A stretch of 25,516 bases of DNA, taken from positions 1 to 25,516 of the forward strand of contig JAGOEF010000001.1 of NCBI GenBank assembly GCA_017997855.1, in the 5' to 3' direction. Numbering within the stretch: position 1 is the first letter of the stretch; each line of letters starts with the position of its first letter. The DNA is from Bacteroidales bacterium (lineage in GTDB: Bacteria > Bacteroidota > Bacteroidia > Bacteroidales > ML635J-15). The notes beneath the pieces are model-generated. The model made no database searches. It was not told the origin of the DNA and was given only the letters and a program-made list of their open reading frames with translations. This document shows, in pieces, positions 1 to 6,681 of the stretch. The translations under genes were made by a program, and so were the position numbers.

Positions 1-1563
1 GTCACCTTCTTTAATAACGACATTGCTGCCTTTCACTGTAGCCGTTTTTGTGTTTTCGTTCACGTCGAGGGTGCCGGCACCAACGATGCAGCATTTTCCC
101 CAGCCGCGTGCCACGAGTGCAGCGTGTGAGGTCATCCCGCCAAGGGCAGTGAGAATACCATCCGAAACGCGCATACCATCCACATCTTCAGGGTTGGTTT
201 CTTTGCGCACGAGAATTACTTTTTCGCCTTTGCGTGTCCATGCTACGGCGTCTTCGGCCGAGAAAACAGCCTTACCAACGGCAGCACCGGGGCCTGCGGG
301 CAAACCTTTTACTATCGGAGTGGCTTTCTTTTCGTGTTCGGGGTTGCAGATAGGGTGCAAGAGTTCGTCGAGCTGAGCGGGATCAACACGCATTACAACG
401 GTTTTGTCGTTGATAAGCCCTTCGTGAAGCATATCCATGGCCATGTTGAGGGCAGCGGTTCCGGTGCGTTTACCCACGCGGCACTGCAGCATATACAGCT
501 TTCCTTCCTGAATGGTGAACTCAATATCGAGCATATCGGTGAAGGTTTTTTCGAGGATATCGCGTATGTCGCAAAGCTCTTTGTAGGTGCCGGGCATAAG
601 TTCCTGCATCGAAGCCAGATGCTTGTTCTGCTCGTTTTTGGTGTCGTTGTTCAGGGGGCTCGGGGTACGGATTCCGGCTACTACATCTTCGCCCTGGGCG
701 TTGATGAGCCATTCGCCGTAGAAAATGTTATCACCGGTGGCCGGGTTACGGGTGAAGGCAACTCCGGTAGCCGATGAATCGCCCATGTTGCCATAGACCA
801 TAGCCTGAACGTTTACTGCAGTACCCCAGTCGTCGGGAATACCTTCGATGCGGCGATACGAAACTGCTTTTTTCCCGTTCCAGCTTTTGAATACGGCCAT
901 AATACCGCCTTCGAGCTGTTTGCGTGCATCGTCGGGGAATTCGCTGCCGAGCACTTCCTTAACTTTGTTCTTAAATTCCTCGGCAAGATATTTTAAATCA
1001 TCGGCAGTTAGGTCGGTATCCGATGCAAAGTGTTTCTGGTGTTTATATTCGTCAAGCATTTCGTCGAGCTGGCGGCGGATGCCTTTGTCGAGACCTTCGG
1101 CTTTATCCATAACCACATCGGCATACATCATAATAAGGCGACGGTAGCTATCGTAAACAAAGCGGGGGTTGTTGGTTTTTTTGATTAATCCGGGGATGGT
1201 AGCCGAACATAATCCTACGTTGAGTACGGTGTCCATCATGCCGGGCATCGAACTGCGGGCGCCCGAACGACACGAAATCAAAAGCGGATTTTCGCTGTCG
1301 CCATATTTCATACCCATGTATTCTTCCACTTTTTTCATGCCGTTCCATACCTCGTCCATAAGACCCTGCGGAAGGCGGCAGTTGTTTTCGTAATATTCGG
1401 TGCAGGTTTCGGTTGTGATGGTTAAACCGGCAGGTACCGGAAGACCAAGCAAACACATTTCGGCCAGGTTGGCCCCTTTTCCACCAAGCAGGTTTTTCAT
1501 GCTGGAGTTACCATCGGCCTGCTTGTTTCCAAAAATGTAAACACGTTTTTTTTCTGTTGTCAT
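1..1563 (-). CDS. ppdK: Pyruvate, phosphate dikinase (N-terminal part, cut by window start)
   Basis: Interconverts pyruvate, ATP and phosphate with phosphoenolpyruvate, AMP and pyrophosphate in the cytoplasm; in anaerobic Bacteroidota it links glycolysis and gluconeogenesis. The frame starts at ATG 1563-1561 (MTTEKKRVYIFGNKQADG) and stays open to base 1, giving 521 codons. The nucleotide-binding domain is recognisable from GGKGANLAEM (about residues 28-37), the Arg/Ser-rich CRSGARSSMPGMMDTVLN, and TAVNVQAMVYGNMG. The phosphohistidine domain carries GGMTSHAALVARGWGK with the catalytic His at residue 480 (codon 126-124). Family members are about 880-910 residues, so the PEP/pyruvate-binding barrel lies beyond the window. 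The cut is an edge effect, not a truncation. A TATTTTTG box lies upstream at 1642-1635, minus strand. The identification is firm. Confidence 0.97.
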   Translation of the reverse strand, partial: MTTEKKRVYIFGNKQADGNSSMKNLLGGKGANLAEMCLLGLPVPAGLTITTETCTEYYENNCRLPQGLMDEVWNGMKKVEEYMGMKYGDSENPLLISCRSGARSSMPGMMDTVLNVGLCSATIPGLIKKTNNPRFVYDSYRRLIMMYADVVMDKAEGLDKGIRRQLDEMLDEYKHQKHFASDTDLTADDLKYLAEEFKNKVKEVLGSEFPDDARKQLEGGIMAVFKSWNGKKAVSYRRIEGIPDDWGTAVNVQAMVYGNMGDSSATGVAFTRNPATGDNIFYGEWLINAQGEDVVAGIRTPSPLNNDTKNEQNKHLASMQELMPGTYKELCDIRDILEKTFTDMLDIEFTIQEGKLYMLQCRVGKRTGTAALNMAMDMLHEGLINDKTVVMRVDPAQLDELLHPICNPEHEKKATPIVKGLPAGPGAAVGKAVFSAEDAVAWTRKGEKVILVRKETNPEDVDGMRVSDGILTALGGMTSHAALVARGWGKCCIVGAGTLDVNENTKTATVKGSNVVIKEGD

Positions 1564-1634
1564 CGCTATAAGAGTTTATTAGTAAACAGTTTCGCTGCTG
1601 CACCGAAAATATTTTGTTTCCGGCAAAGCAGTCG

Positions 1635-1642
1635 CAAAAATA
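1635..1642 (-). promoter_or_regulatory. Candidate -7 promoter box for ppdK
   Basis: Read on the minus strand this is TATTTTTG, a full match to the Bacteroidota -7 consensus TAnnTTTG, 71 bases upstream of the ppdK ATG. No good TTG/TTTG -33 element sits at the expected 19-21 base spacing, so only the -7 box supports this call. Confidence 0.4.
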
Positions 1643-1719
1643 ATTGAAAATTAGTGTATTCGCACTATTTTTTTTAGGAAAATTGAAGAAATCAGCAGCA
1701 ATAAAGTATTGATTCAGGC

Positions 1720-1870
1720 TTTTGGTAGGAGAGGGGATTAAAATGGCCTGGCTTATTCCGGGTTCGAAGATGGGGGGCTCGCGAAGAGATGCAGACGCAT
1801 CCCAAATCCCGCCTTCGTTGCAGCGCCGTCGCATGTGTCTCAGTATTTGCAATCCCCCATCAACACTAAA
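1720..1870. repeat. Possible decayed dispersed intergenic repeat
   Basis: This stretch is GC-richer than its flanks. It holds a short hairpin (GATGC AGAC GCATC, about 1788-1801) and, on the minus strand, the phrases GGGATTGCAAATAC and GGGATTTGGGATGCGTC. Phrases of this kind (ATTGCAAATCC, GGGATGCGTCTGCATC) resemble sequences I associate with repeated intergenic elements in Bacteroidota. That link is from memory. Only one copy is visible here, so the repeat nature is inferred. Confidence 0.3.
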
Positions 1871-1974
1871 AGATCATTCTGAATCTACCGTTCGCACGAG
1901 TTTACATTTAATAGGTCACTGAACGGAGTCTAAGTGCCGAAATGTCAAGGCCCTACTTTAGCCCTACTGTAAAA

Positions 1975-2013
1975 ACGCAAAATTTTGCGTCTCCAAATTT
2001 CCGAAAACGCAAA
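1975..2013. promoter_or_regulatory. Palindromic operator-like site upstream of gcvT
   Basis: Bases 1975-1990 are the perfect 16-bp palindrome ACGCAAAATTTTGCGT. A further direct copy of the half-site ACGCAAA lies at 2007-2013, so three half-sites occur within 39 bases. The site ends 91 bases before the gcvT ATG and about 46 bases upstream of its -7 box. That placement suits a transcription-factor site. The factor is unknown. Confidence 0.4.
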
Positions 2014-2058
2014 TACTCAAAACTGTCCTTCGTCATGGTTTAGTTTGTGATTAATTTT

Positions 2059-2066
2059 TAATTTTG
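2059..2066 (+). promoter_or_regulatory. Candidate -7 promoter box for gcvT
   Basis: TAATTTTG matches TAnnTTTG fully and ends 37 bases before the gcvT start codon. The -33 region at the usual spacing has no TTG, so the promoter may be weak or depend on an activator, possibly through the palindrome at 1975-1990. Confidence 0.45.
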
Positions 2067-2103
2067 TGCTGATAAAATTCTTCAATACTTTAAAACACTG
2101 ATA

Positions 2104-3225
2104 ATGAAACGTACTGCATTTACACATTTCCACGAAGCATTGGGCGCCAAAATGTCGCCGTTCTGTGGCTTTAACATGCCGATTGAATACACCGGCATTA
2201 ACGATGAACATATAACCTGCCGCGAAAAACTCGGTGTTTTCGACGTGTCGCACATGGGCGAATTTTGGGTTAAAGGGCCGAAAGCCGCTGCTTTTATTCA
2301 GCGTGTAACTTCCAACGATGTGTATGCACTCGTTGATGGTAAAGTGCAGTATAGTTGTTTCCCCAACGAACAGGGTGGTATTATCGACGACCTGTTGGTG
2401 TACCGTTTTAAAGCCGACAGTTTTTTGCTCGTTGTGAATGCTGCCAATGTTGATAAAGACTGGGCATGGTGCGAAAAAATCGGCCGTCAGATGGGTCTTA
2501 CCATTGGCGATGAACTCAAGAATATCAGCGAAGATATTTGTCAGTTGGCCGTTCAGGGTCCTTATGCGCTGAAAGCCATGCAAAAACTCACCGGGGCTAA
2601 TGTTATCGATATGGAATATTACACGGTTCAGACCTGCGAGTTTGCCGGTATCGACGAGGTGATATTTGCCACTACCGGTTATACCGGAGCCGGCGGATGC
2701 GAAATTTATGCTTATAATAAAGACGCCGACAAACTTTGGAAAGCCGTGATGGAAGCCGGTGCTGAATTTGGTATTAAGCCCATTGGTCTTGGCGCACGCG
2801 ATACACTCCGCCTCGAAATGGGTTTTGCACTCTATGGCAACGATATTAACGACAGCACTTCGCCCATTGAAGCCGGTCTGGGATGGATTACCAAGTTTGT
2901 TGATGGCAACGATTTTACGATGCGCGCCTATCACGAAAAGCTGAAAAACGAAGGAACCAGCAAGCGCCTTTGTGGTTTCGAAATGATCGACCGTGGAATT
3001 CCGCGTCAGCACTATAATGTGGTTGATGCTCAGGGCAACCTGATTGGCGAAGTTACTTCGGGAACCATGTCGCCGATGATGAAAATAGGTATTGGAATGG
3101 CCTATCTGAACAAGGGGTTCTGGAAAGAAGGAACCGAGATATTTATTGATATCAGGGGTAAACACCTCAAGGCTAAGGTGGTGAAAATGCCCATGTTCAA
3201 GGGACAGATTCCTGCAGTGAAATAA
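2104..3225 (+). CDS. gcvT: Aminomethyltransferase, T-protein of the glycine cleavage system
   Basis: Releases ammonia from the aminomethyl group on lipoylated H-protein and passes the one-carbon unit to tetrahydrofolate, giving 5,10-methylene-THF. The protein is cytosolic and 373 residues long, the normal family size. Visible family motifs are [16 protein letters not shown] (39-54), [19 protein letters not shown] (83-101, with the catalytic Asp region at D95-D96), [13 protein letters not shown] (108-120), [12 protein letters not shown], and LGWITKF in the C-terminal barrel. The ATG at 2104 gives the usual N-terminus. It stands alone: no gcvH, gcvP or lpd is adjacent, which is common in Bacteroidota where glycine-cleavage genes are scattered. 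A hairpin terminator follows 23 bases after the stop. A long open frame on the opposite strand is a codon-bias shadow. Confidence 0.97.
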   Translation: MKRTAFTHFHEALGAKMSPFCGFNMPIEYTGINDEHITCREKLGVFDVSHMGEFWVKGPKAAAFIQRVTSNDVYALVDGKVQYSCFPNEQGGIIDDLLVYRFKADSFLLVVNAANVDKDWAWCEKIGRQMGLTIGDELKNISEDICQLAVQGPYALKAMQKLTGANVIDMEYYTVQTCEFAGIDEVIFATTGYTGAGGCEIYAYNKDADKLWKAVMEAGAEFGIKPIGLGARDTLRLEMGFALYGNDINDSTSPIEAGLGWITKFVDGNDFTMRAYHEKLKNEGTSKRLCGFEMIDRGIPRQHYNVVDAQGNLIGEVTSGTMSPMMKIGIGMAYLNKGFWKEGTEIFIDIRGKHLKAKVVKMPMFKGQIPAVK

Positions 3226-3248
3226 TTTTAGGCACCCCCATAGTGCAG

Positions 3249-3284
3249 GGCCATTGTCAGCGTTGTGCGGCAATGGCCTTTTTT
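3249..3284 (+). terminator. Rho-independent terminator after gcvT
   Basis: The stem GGCCATTG (3249-3256) pairs perfectly with CAATGGCC (3271-3278) around a 14-base loop and is followed by six T (3279-3284). It starts 23 bases after the gcvT stop. Its loop contains the TTG element of the next gene's promoter. Confidence 0.75.
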
Positions 3285-3294
3285 AGTATTTTTG
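3263..3294 (+). promoter_or_regulatory. Promoter of the TtcA-like gene
   Basis: TTG (3263-3265), 21 bases, then TATTTTTG (3287-3294), a full TAnnTTTG match. Transcription would begin near 3300, only about 8 bases before the ATG at 3308, so the mRNA would be almost leaderless. The element overlaps the gcvT terminator hairpin and its T-tract. Confidence 0.55.
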
Positions 3295-3307
3295 CGAAAA
3301 TCAAAAA

Positions 3308-4105
3308 ATGACAACACCGTTGAACCATAGTGCCGGAAGCCGCAAATTATATGCAAGTGTGCATTCGGCTATTGCGCAATTTGGTCTTGTTGCAAGTGGC
3401 GACCATATCCTGGTGGCTGTGTCGGGTGGCACCGATTCGCTATTGATGCTTGAAGCGCTTTGGCGCTACCGGAACAACCTGCGCGACGATTTTCGGATGA
3501 CTGCTGTGCACATTGTAGCCGAAGGTGTTGATTATAGTATCGACCGCAATGCACTGACACAGTTTTGCACCGACCGCGGGATTGAACTGCTGTTTCGTGG
3601 TTTCGAATTTGTGAAAACCGAAAAATCGCTGAAGTCTCCGTGTTTCTACTGTTCGTGGCACAGACGGAAACAACTGTATGCCTTAAGCCGTGAGCTGGGC
3701 TGCAACAGGCTTGCCCTGGGTCATCATGCCGACGACGCCCTCGAAACCCTTATGCTGAATATGTGTCGTCACAAGAGCATCAGTTCATTGCCGGCTTTGC
3801 TGCCGATGTTTTCCGGCCGGCTTAGTGTGATTCGTCCGTTGATTTTGTTGTATAAACAGGAGCTTACCGAAATTGCTGAAACACTGCAGTTGCAGGCTAT
3901 GGTTACACGCTGCAGTTTTGCCGATGATACCAATCGCCATAAAGCCAAAAGCCTGATTGATGAAGCAGAGAGGTTGTTTCCGGGTGCAAGAGCCCGGATG
4001 TTTGCTTCGTTGTCGTCGGTACACGAGAAATACCTGCCATGTAAGCTGGGTGAGTCTCCGATTGTGTCGGGTCTCAACGAAATTCACCCCGGAAATGGGG
4101 ATTAA
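3308..4105 (+). CDS. TtcA-like PP-loop ATPase, probable tRNA 2-thiocytidine synthase
   Basis: 265-residue member of the TtcA branch of ATP-pyrophosphatases, which thiolate tRNA (C32 for TtcA itself) by adenylating the base and delivering sulfur through a 4Fe-4S cluster. The PP-loop is VSGGTDS (38-44), which has Thr where TtcA proteins normally have Lys (SGGKDS). SPCFYCSWHRR (110-120) supplies the C112-x2-C115 pair, and C202 in TRCSFADDTNR is well placed as the third cluster ligand. LALGHHADDALETLMLN (136-151) is the family's second conserved block. Start ATG 3308 sits 8 bases after the predicted transcription start. It is monocistronic and convergent with the next operon. The substrate base is inferred from the family; another PP-loop thiolase activity is possible. 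Confidence 0.85.
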   Translation: MTTPLNHSAGSRKLYASVHSAIAQFGLVASGDHILVAVSGGTDSLLMLEALWRYRNNLRDDFRMTAVHIVAEGVDYSIDRNALTQFCTDRGIELLFRGFEFVKTEKSLKSPCFYCSWHRRKQLYALSRELGCNRLALGHHADDALETLMLNMCRHKSISSLPALLPMFSGRLSVIRPLILLYKQELTEIAETLQLQAMVTRCSFADDTNRHKAKSLIDEAERLFPGARARMFASLSSVHEKYLPCKLGESPIVSGLNEIHPGNGD

Positions 4106-4158
4106 TCGTTGGTATAGGTCATTCTTTCTCTAAGTTTTACTTGATATTCGGCAGTTTA

Positions 4159-4212
4159 CCGGTCACCGAGCCGGTCGCCGAGCGGAGCCGAGGTGCCCGG
4201 CTTGGTGACCGG
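4159..4212. repeat. GC-rich imperfect hairpin
   Basis: CCGGTCACCGAGCCGG (4159-4174) pairs with CCGGCTTGGTGACCGG (4197-4212), 15 of 16 positions with one G-T. The loop holds the left arm of the longer inverted repeat described separately. It is a REP-like palindromic unit and may act as a terminator or mRNA stabiliser between the convergent genes. Confidence 0.6.
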
Positions 4213-4397
4213 CTTGGTGTTCGGCCCGGCTCCGTCCTCCACCCTTCATTGAATTTGAGAAACGAAAATGAAACCACCCGTCATTGCGAATTTGAGGAAC
4301 GAAAATGAAGCAATCTGTATTCGACGGGTGGTAATAAAAATGACAACATAGTTTCGGTATGTCACACCGGGCACCTCGGCTCCGCTCGGTGACCGGC
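4170..4397. repeat. Inverted repeat pair, 31 bp with one mismatch
   Basis: Bases 4170-4200 and 4367-4397 are reverse complements at 30 of 31 positions; the inner 23 bp (4178-4200 and 4367-4389) are perfect. The core is CCGAGCGGAGCCGAGGTG. The arms enclose 166 bases. A direct copy of GGTGACCGGCTTGG is also present at 4204-4217 and 4388-4401. The arrangement suggests two insertions of the same palindromic repeat in opposite orientation, or the ends of a small non-autonomous element. Confidence 0.7.
4251..4332. repeat. Tandem direct repeats inside a hairpin
   Basis: GAATTTGAGRAACGAAAATG occurs at 4251-4270 and 4288-4307, and the match runs on to 22 bp with one mismatch, 37 bases apart. ACCACCCGTC (4273-4282) and GACGGGTGGT (4323-4332) form a perfect 10-bp stem around the second copy, extended by ATTGC/GCAAT. 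The segment resembles the common CATTGCGAGGAACGAAGCAATCT-type intergenic repeat, with extra bases. That resemblance is from memory. Confidence 0.55.
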
Positions 4398-4425
4398 TTG
4401 GCAGCTATCGTGATTGAGCCGGGGA

Positions 4426-5067
4426 TTAATCGTTTAGGTAGGGGTTGTGTGCTTTTTCGTTTCCTATGGTGCTCGACTCCATGTGTCCGGGCAATACCTG
4501 TGTATTTTCGGGCAACACGAGCAATTTTGAAGTGATGCTTTCGATAAGGCTGTGGTAATTGCCTTTGGGTAAATCGGTGCGGCCTATGCTTCCGGCAAAC
4601 AAAGCGTCGCCGGTGATTACAAATTGTCCGGCTTCAGAATACAGGGCGACACTTCCCGGAGAATGCCCTGGTACGTGTAGAACCTGCAATTCGGAGTTCC
4701 CGAACCGGAACACTTCAATGTCGTCGAGTCTGTGGTCGGGCGGTGCGGGTTGCTGCATTTCGAAACCGTACATGCGGGCATGTATCAGCGAGGTCTGAAC
4801 CAGAAAATTGTCTGCCGTGTGCATCCATACAGGAATATTGTAGTGCACCGATAAAAAATTGTTACCGCAGATATGGTCAAGGTGCCCGTGTGTATTAATT
4901 ATGGCCACCGGTTTTATGCCCTGTTGACCGATAAATTCAATAACCAGTTTTTCTTCCTGCCGACTGTTGCATGCAACATCAACCAAAATAGCTTCGAGCG
5001 TTTCGTCGTAAACAATATATCCGTTTACACCAAAGGGGTTCAGTGTGATAACCTGTACCTGTATCAT
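4426..5067 (-). CDS. Metallo-beta-lactamase-fold hydrolase, glyoxalase II-like
   Basis: 213-residue cytosolic hydrolase of the glyoxalase II/YcbL-like group, which usually cleave thioesters. The metal ligands are all present: THGHLDH with H60, H62, D64 and H65, then H135 (HVPGHSPGS), D154 (TGDALFAGSIGRTD) and H195 (LPGHMES). The length fits short YcbL-type proteins without the C-terminal glutathione-binding domain of true GloB, so the substrate cannot be named. The ATG directly abuts the stop of the upstream acyltransferase gene (TAAATG, no gap), which implies coupled translation. It is the last gene of the minus-strand unit. The fold call is firm, the reaction is inferred. Confidence 0.9.
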   Translation of the reverse strand: MIQVQVITLNPFGVNGYIVYDETLEAILVDVACNSRQEEKLVIEFIGQQGIKPVAIINTHGHLDHICGNNFLSVHYNIPVWMHTADNFLVQTSLIHARMYGFEMQQPAPPDHRLDDIEVFRFGNSELQVLHVPGHSPGSVALYSEAGQFVITGDALFAGSIGRTDLPKGNYHSLIESITSKLLVLPENTQVLPGHMESSTIGNEKAHNPYLND

Positions 5068-5964
5068 TTATTTATGTGCTGGGTTTGCTTCAATGTCTTC
5101 TTTGCGGTGCTTCCAACGGCGGTGACTCCATAACCAGTGTTCGGGTCTGGTGATTATATCTTTTTCGAGTCGCTGCATATAGAGCGAAGTAATTTCGCCG
5201 AAAGCGGTTTCGGATGGGTTTTCGTGCAGGAGTTCCAGATTTAGGGAATAATAACCCCGTTTGATTTTTTTTACGGCAAAATAAATCAGGGGTGCGTTCA
5301 TTTTTTTTGCATAGGCTTCGGGTCCGTGCAGGCAGGCGGTTTCTTTTCCAAGAAATTGGGTCCAGATAAGCTTGTCAACATTCGAAGGGCTTTGGTCAGC
5401 AGCGAGAATTATGGCCAGGGGTTTTTCGTGATGCTGCGAAAAATATTCGCGTGTGTCGTTTACTGCAAGCATTTTCATTCCGAACCGTGCACGGATTCGT
5501 GTACCAAAGTCTTCCATATACGGATTGCTGAGCTTCATATAGATTGACACAGCCTGATGGCTGAGTGCGGGTCCCAGTGCCAGAATGCCATATTCCCAGT
5601 TGTTGTAATGGCTTGCCAGACATATCACCGGTTTGTTTTGCTCAAAGTAGGGTAGGGTAATTTCGGGGTTTAGCACCGTATATCGTTTTTTTAGTTGCTT
5701 TTTACTCAGGCTGAACCCTTTGATGGTTTCGATACTGATATCGCAGAGATGCCGGAAAAACCTGCGCCTTATACGTCTGATTTCGGAATCTTCCTTATCG
5801 GGAAACGACGATTTCAGGTTTTCGTAAACAACTTTCTTTCGGTAACCAATCAGAAAAAAAACGATCAGATAGCTTATGTCGGATATTACATATAAAATAA
5901 AGAAAGGAGTGATTGCAAACCAGGCTATCAGAAAACGAAATATGTAATACACAAAGCGGTTCAT
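5068..5964 (-). CDS. Lipid A biosynthesis acyltransferase (LpxL/HtrB family)
   Basis: 298-residue inner-membrane acyltransferase of the LpxL/LpxM family, which transfers an acyl chain from acyl-ACP onto a lipid A precursor or related lipid. One or two hydrophobic helices occupy residues 6-40 (FRFLIAWFAITPFFILYV). The catalytic H-x4-E is ASHYNNWEYG with H119 and E124. AADQSP, FLGKETACLHGPEAYAKK and the WLWSHRRWKHR C-terminal motif are all typical of the family, and the length is normal. The start at 5964 lies 12 bases downstream of the stop of the outer-membrane protein gene. The position among envelope genes fits lipopolysaccharide assembly. Which acyl position it serves cannot be told. Confidence 0.92.
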   Translation of the reverse strand: MNRFVYYIFRFLIAWFAITPFFILYVISDISYLIVFFLIGYRKKVVYENLKSSFPDKEDSEIRRIRRRFFRHLCDISIETIKGFSLSKKQLKKRYTVLNPEITLPYFEQNKPVICLASHYNNWEYGILALGPALSHQAVSIYMKLSNPYMEDFGTRIRARFGMKMLAVNDTREYFSQHHEKPLAIILAADQSPSNVDKLIWTQFLGKETACLHGPEAYAKKMNAPLIYFAVKKIKRGYYSLNLELLHENPSETAFGEITSLYMQRLEKDIITRPEHWLWSHRRWKHRKEDIEANPAHK

Positions 5965-5976
5965 GCGGCAAAGATA

Positions 5977-6681
5977 CTAATTCAGCGAATACACTTTATA
6001 TGTTATCGGAATGCCCCATTTGATGCCCAGATTTACCGACCACGAATTGATTTTGAGCTTATCGCCATAGATGGTTTCTTGGGCGAAAACCTTTGTCATA
6101 CCTGCGAGATAACGGTATTCGGCATATAAACAAATGTTGGGTTTTATGCGGTATTCCAGTCCACCCTGCGCAAAAACCGAAAACCCAGTTTTTTTGTATG
6201 TCCCATCGTCATATCTGTTGATGTTGTATGGATCGACAGCAATGCCATTGCGTGTTTCGGGCAGCCGGGCGTATTGACGTGCCGAAATCAGAAATGCAGC
6301 TTCGATACCAACACCGAGGTATGGGTTGAATTTTCGTCCAAGATTGAGGTTTGCCGATATGGGGATGGTAAAGTAGTTAAGTGCGGTCGTGATGGTGGTG
6401 TCAAAGGGATTTCCGAGAATATCACTGCACTGACCCTCGAACCGGTATCCGTATTGGGCAAGCCCGAAGCCGGCGCGGATACTGAACTCTCGGGTGGGCT
6501 GATATTCGGCATATAAACCGAAACCCGGGGCGATACGGTTCTGATCGATGGTGAAATTTCGCAAACTGCTGAAACTTAAACCACCCGAGAATGCTACATA
6601 TACGGTGGTGTCGGACCTGCGATCCCATGCCTGACTTATGAGGGGAGCCAGACAAAACACGATGAGGATAAGTTTTTTCAT
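5977..6681 (-). CDS. Outer-membrane beta-barrel protein (porin-like, OmpA-barrel type)
   Basis: 234-residue secreted protein with a clear signal peptide (MKKLILIVFCLAPLISQA) and alternating hydrophobic/polar strands ending in aromatic residues. Strand-like stretches include PGFGLYAEYQPTREFSIRAG, NLGRKFNPYLGVGIEAAFLI and NICLYAEYRYLAGM, ending SWSVNLGIKWGI near the C-terminus. This pattern is typical of small 8-stranded barrels annotated as porin family or outer-membrane beta-barrel proteins in Bacteroidota. The start ATG overlaps the xseA stop by four bases (ATGA), so the two are translationally coupled. No ligand or catalytic motif is visible; the function is unknown. Confidence 0.85.
   Translation of the reverse strand: MKKLILIVFCLAPLISQAWDRRSDTTVYVAFSGGLSFSSLRNFTIDQNRIAPGFGLYAEYQPTREFSIRAGFGLAQYGYRFEGQCSDILGNPFDTTITTALNYFTIPISANLNLGRKFNPYLGVGIEAAFLISARQYARLPETRNGIAVDPYNINRYDDGTYKKTGFSVFAQGGLEYRIKPNICLYAEYRYLAGMTKVFAQETIYGDKLKINSWSVNLGIKWGIPITYKVYSLN

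Larger units (their letters stand above)
1564..2103. other. 540-base divergent intergenic region, ppdK/gcvT
   Basis: The region lies between divergent ppdK and gcvT. I see no convincing gene: the frames that cross it have no family signature and no start or signal that makes sense. Next to ppdK it is AT-rich and probably its leader and promoter. The middle (about 1720-1870) is more GC-rich and looks like a decayed intergenic repeat. The gcvT side has a 16-bp palindrome and a third half-site copy (1975-2013), then an AT-rich stretch with a -7 box at 2059-2066. No glycine riboswitch pattern was recognised. Confidence 0.6.
4106..4425. other. Convergent intergenic region filled with repeats
   Basis: 320 bases between two convergent genes (stops at 4105 and 4426). 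No gene is seen. Most of it is occupied by nested inverted and direct repeats (4159-4401), described separately. Any transcript end for either side would have to come from these hairpins, since no classic hairpin plus T-run is obvious. Confidence 0.7.

Noticed and set aside
23..777. Plus-strand open frames opposite ppdK
   Set aside because: They are antisense to well-conserved ppdK coding sequence including the catalytic His region, and encode no recognisable domain.
1564..2103. Glycine riboswitch upstream of gcvT
   Set aside because: I could not find the conserved paired tandem aptamer layout or an expression-platform hairpin near the start codon.
2017..3273. Long open frame (418 codons) on the minus strand opposite gcvT
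   Set aside because: It lies antisense over the whole of a clear gcvT and crosses its terminator; the product has no family motif and a composition typical of a reversed coding strand.
4251..4332. CRISPR-like array from the repeated 22-bp unit
   Set aside because: Only two copies, separated by 15 bases, inside a hairpin; no spacers of even length and no cas gene nearby.
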